Shown one piece after another: positions 62,806 to 64,000 of a stretch of DNA of 64,000 nucleotides. The notes beneath the pieces were generated by a model. It saw only the letters and a program-made list of their open reading frames with translations. It made no database searches and was not told where the DNA came from. Source of the DNA: Warburgia ugandensis. Lineage: Eukaryota; Streptophyta; Magnoliopsida; Canellales; Canellaceae. The first letter of the stretch is position 1; the number at the start of each line of letters is the position of its first letter. The stretch is taken from contig CP141127.1 in assembly GCA_035236585.1 (NCBI GenBank), forward strand, positions 46,204,001 to 46,268,000, read 5' to 3'. Made by a program: the position numbers and the translations under genes.

Positions 62806-63370
62806 TCACTTAGAAGTATCCATGATTGGAGTATCTTGTAAAAGCTTGTTTACCTCCTTAATAAACTTGTCTAAATAAAAATCTCCATTAAAATTTATGG
62901 GACAAGACTTTAGTTGGTTATAGATGGAAGATAGCGGATGAGTGTCATCAATTATACTCTTAATCAAATTCACATGATAAGAATCATCGAGGTAAAAATG
63001 TTGTTGAATAGTGTTAGAGACATTTAGCTTAAATTTCATGTTGTTGAATGATAATTTCATTACACTATTCCTACAGTTAATAATGGCATTGGAAGTCACT
63101 AGGAATGGATGTCCAAGTATGACTAGAATTTGATTATCAGGATCAGATATAGGCTAGCTATCCACTATGATGAAATCAACTATGTAATAAAACTGTTCCA
63201 CATATATCAATACATCTTCAACTAAATTATGGGGTATCATCACAGATCTATCAACTAATTTTAGAGTGATAGTGGTTGGTTTTAACTCACTGAGTTTTAG
63301 TTGCTATTAAACAGAGCATGGCAACAAGTTAACACTAGCCCCTAGGTCATGTGGTGCCCTATCTATGTCA
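62806..63370 (-). pseudogene. Athila-like protease region
   Basis: The minus strand gives DLGASVNLLP near 63340, the form of the aspartic protease motif in this lineage, then LVDRSVMIPHNLVEDVLIYV, and LVILGHPFLVTSNAIINCRN near 63070-63120, the family's ILGRPFLAT block. Two stops interrupt it. No catalytic judgement is made because DLG is common in Athila Pol. Confidence 0.85.
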
Positions 63371-63631
63371 TGATCTCTAATAATGTAGGAAATGGTAGGA
63401 CACCTTGGGCTTACTCACATTTTATAGGGTTTTCTTGTTTTTTCTTTCTCCTATGTTTTGGTTGCTTCCTTTTCCTCTCCATTTTCCTTAGCCTGCCCTA
63501 CCTTGTTGTCAACTTGTCAACTACTTGTAAGGGTGGTTATAGATTTGGCACGCACATGAGGGTCAAGGTTTTGAGAACTTGATCTTATCTTAAATTGGCC
63601 CTTAGGGTTAGGGATAGGTTGACTGGCAAAC
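63371..63631 (-). other. Athila-like Gag-Pol linker remnant
   Basis: Pol-side sequence continues to about 63400 and then becomes lysine- and glutamate-rich with stops on the minus strand. It ends where the last LTR begins; caaac at 63627-63631 would be its target site. The plus-strand frame at 63349-63582 is a shadow. Confidence 0.55.
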
Positions 63632-64000
63632 TGTGACACCCGGGTTTTCTAAAACCTTTTTCCAATAATAATAATATGTTTAATAAAATAGACAGGATCC
63701 CTGAAAGAGAAAACTCACATTTAATATAGATACCATAATCATTTTAAGGAAAATGCCCAAAATGAAAACTCAGAGGGTCATCCAAGTCCAAAACCACGAA
63801 AATAAATGAAATCAAAGTTGTCAATACGTAGAGCATACTCAATTTAAAACCACATCTAATCAAAACATCATCCATGAAAGAGATAGTAATAGCAAAATGT
63901 CCGTAATCCCCAGGGTTCCATCCATGATCACCACATCCACACACACGTGTAAGTAAATATAAACTATATGAACAGTGTGGGTCTAATACCATCCACATAA
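63632..64000 (-). mobile_element. LTR running off the right edge (relative of the solo LTR at 7631)
   Basis: It begins tgtgacacccgggttttct, and the reverse complement of the LTR at 7631-10228 begins tgtgacacctcaggtttta. The similarity continues weakly in the a-rich next 120 bases. No PBS precedes it, so it is either a 3' LTR or a solo LTR inserted in the Athila-like element. The 84-residue frame at 63744-63998 is not a recognisable protein. Confidence 0.75.

Overview
The window looks like intergenic heterochromatin of a flowering plant with a repeat-rich genome. I find no host gene, tRNA, rRNA or CRISPR array. Nearly everything I can assign is transposable-element DNA: Ty3/gypsy LTR retrotransposons of two lineages (Tekay/Del-like chromoviruses with very long LTRs, and an Athila-like element), one large non-autonomous CACTA DNA transposon and one MITE-like inverted repeat. 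The species cannot be named from this sequence. Tekay, Athila and CACTA elements, tRNA-iMet primer sites and TTA target duplications all fit an angiosperm. Layout, left to right: (1) 1-721 is the PBS-proximal end of an element that runs off the left edge, followed by its 5.1-kb LTR (722-5863). (2) 5948-12001 is a CACTA element with TTA target duplications, itself split by a solo LTR (7631-10228). (3) 12002-15169 is AT-rich DNA with a MITE-like repeat and an old direct duplication. (4) 15170-27779 is the best preserved element, a minus-strand Tekay-like retrotransposon: 4.7-kb 3' LTR, PPT, single-frame gag-pol with chromodomain, PBS and a truncated 5' LTR. (5) 27780-31856 is the leader and 5' LTR of a second minus-strand element, fused to the first by a deletion. 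(6) 31857-36299 is unassigned DNA ending in a probable broken LTR. (7) 36300 to about 63631 is an Athila-like element on the minus strand with its 3' LTR at 36300-39041; later elements blew it apart. Nested into it are a solo LTR (41294-45443, TSD AACAA), an 11.6-kb LARD-like element (45824-57405, TSD CCCCA), a solo LTR (58898-61524, TSD GATGC) and a further LTR that runs off the right edge (from 63632). How the parts work together: none of the elements can be autonomous now. The Tekay-like element has lost its 5' promoter, has ten in-frame stop codons without any frameshift downstream of 24330, and has replaced residues in the protease and integrase active sites. All ten stops can be explained by C-to-T type transitions, which fits long residence in methylated DNA. 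The Athila-like pol can be read through its nested insertions; its integrase region is present twice in tandem, either as an internal duplication or as the seam between two related elements. I did not find an undescribed cellular system. The most interesting signals are this decay pattern, the integrase duplication or chimera, a hairpin kept across several LTR families, and a (GA)n tract that expanded in only one of two sister LTRs.
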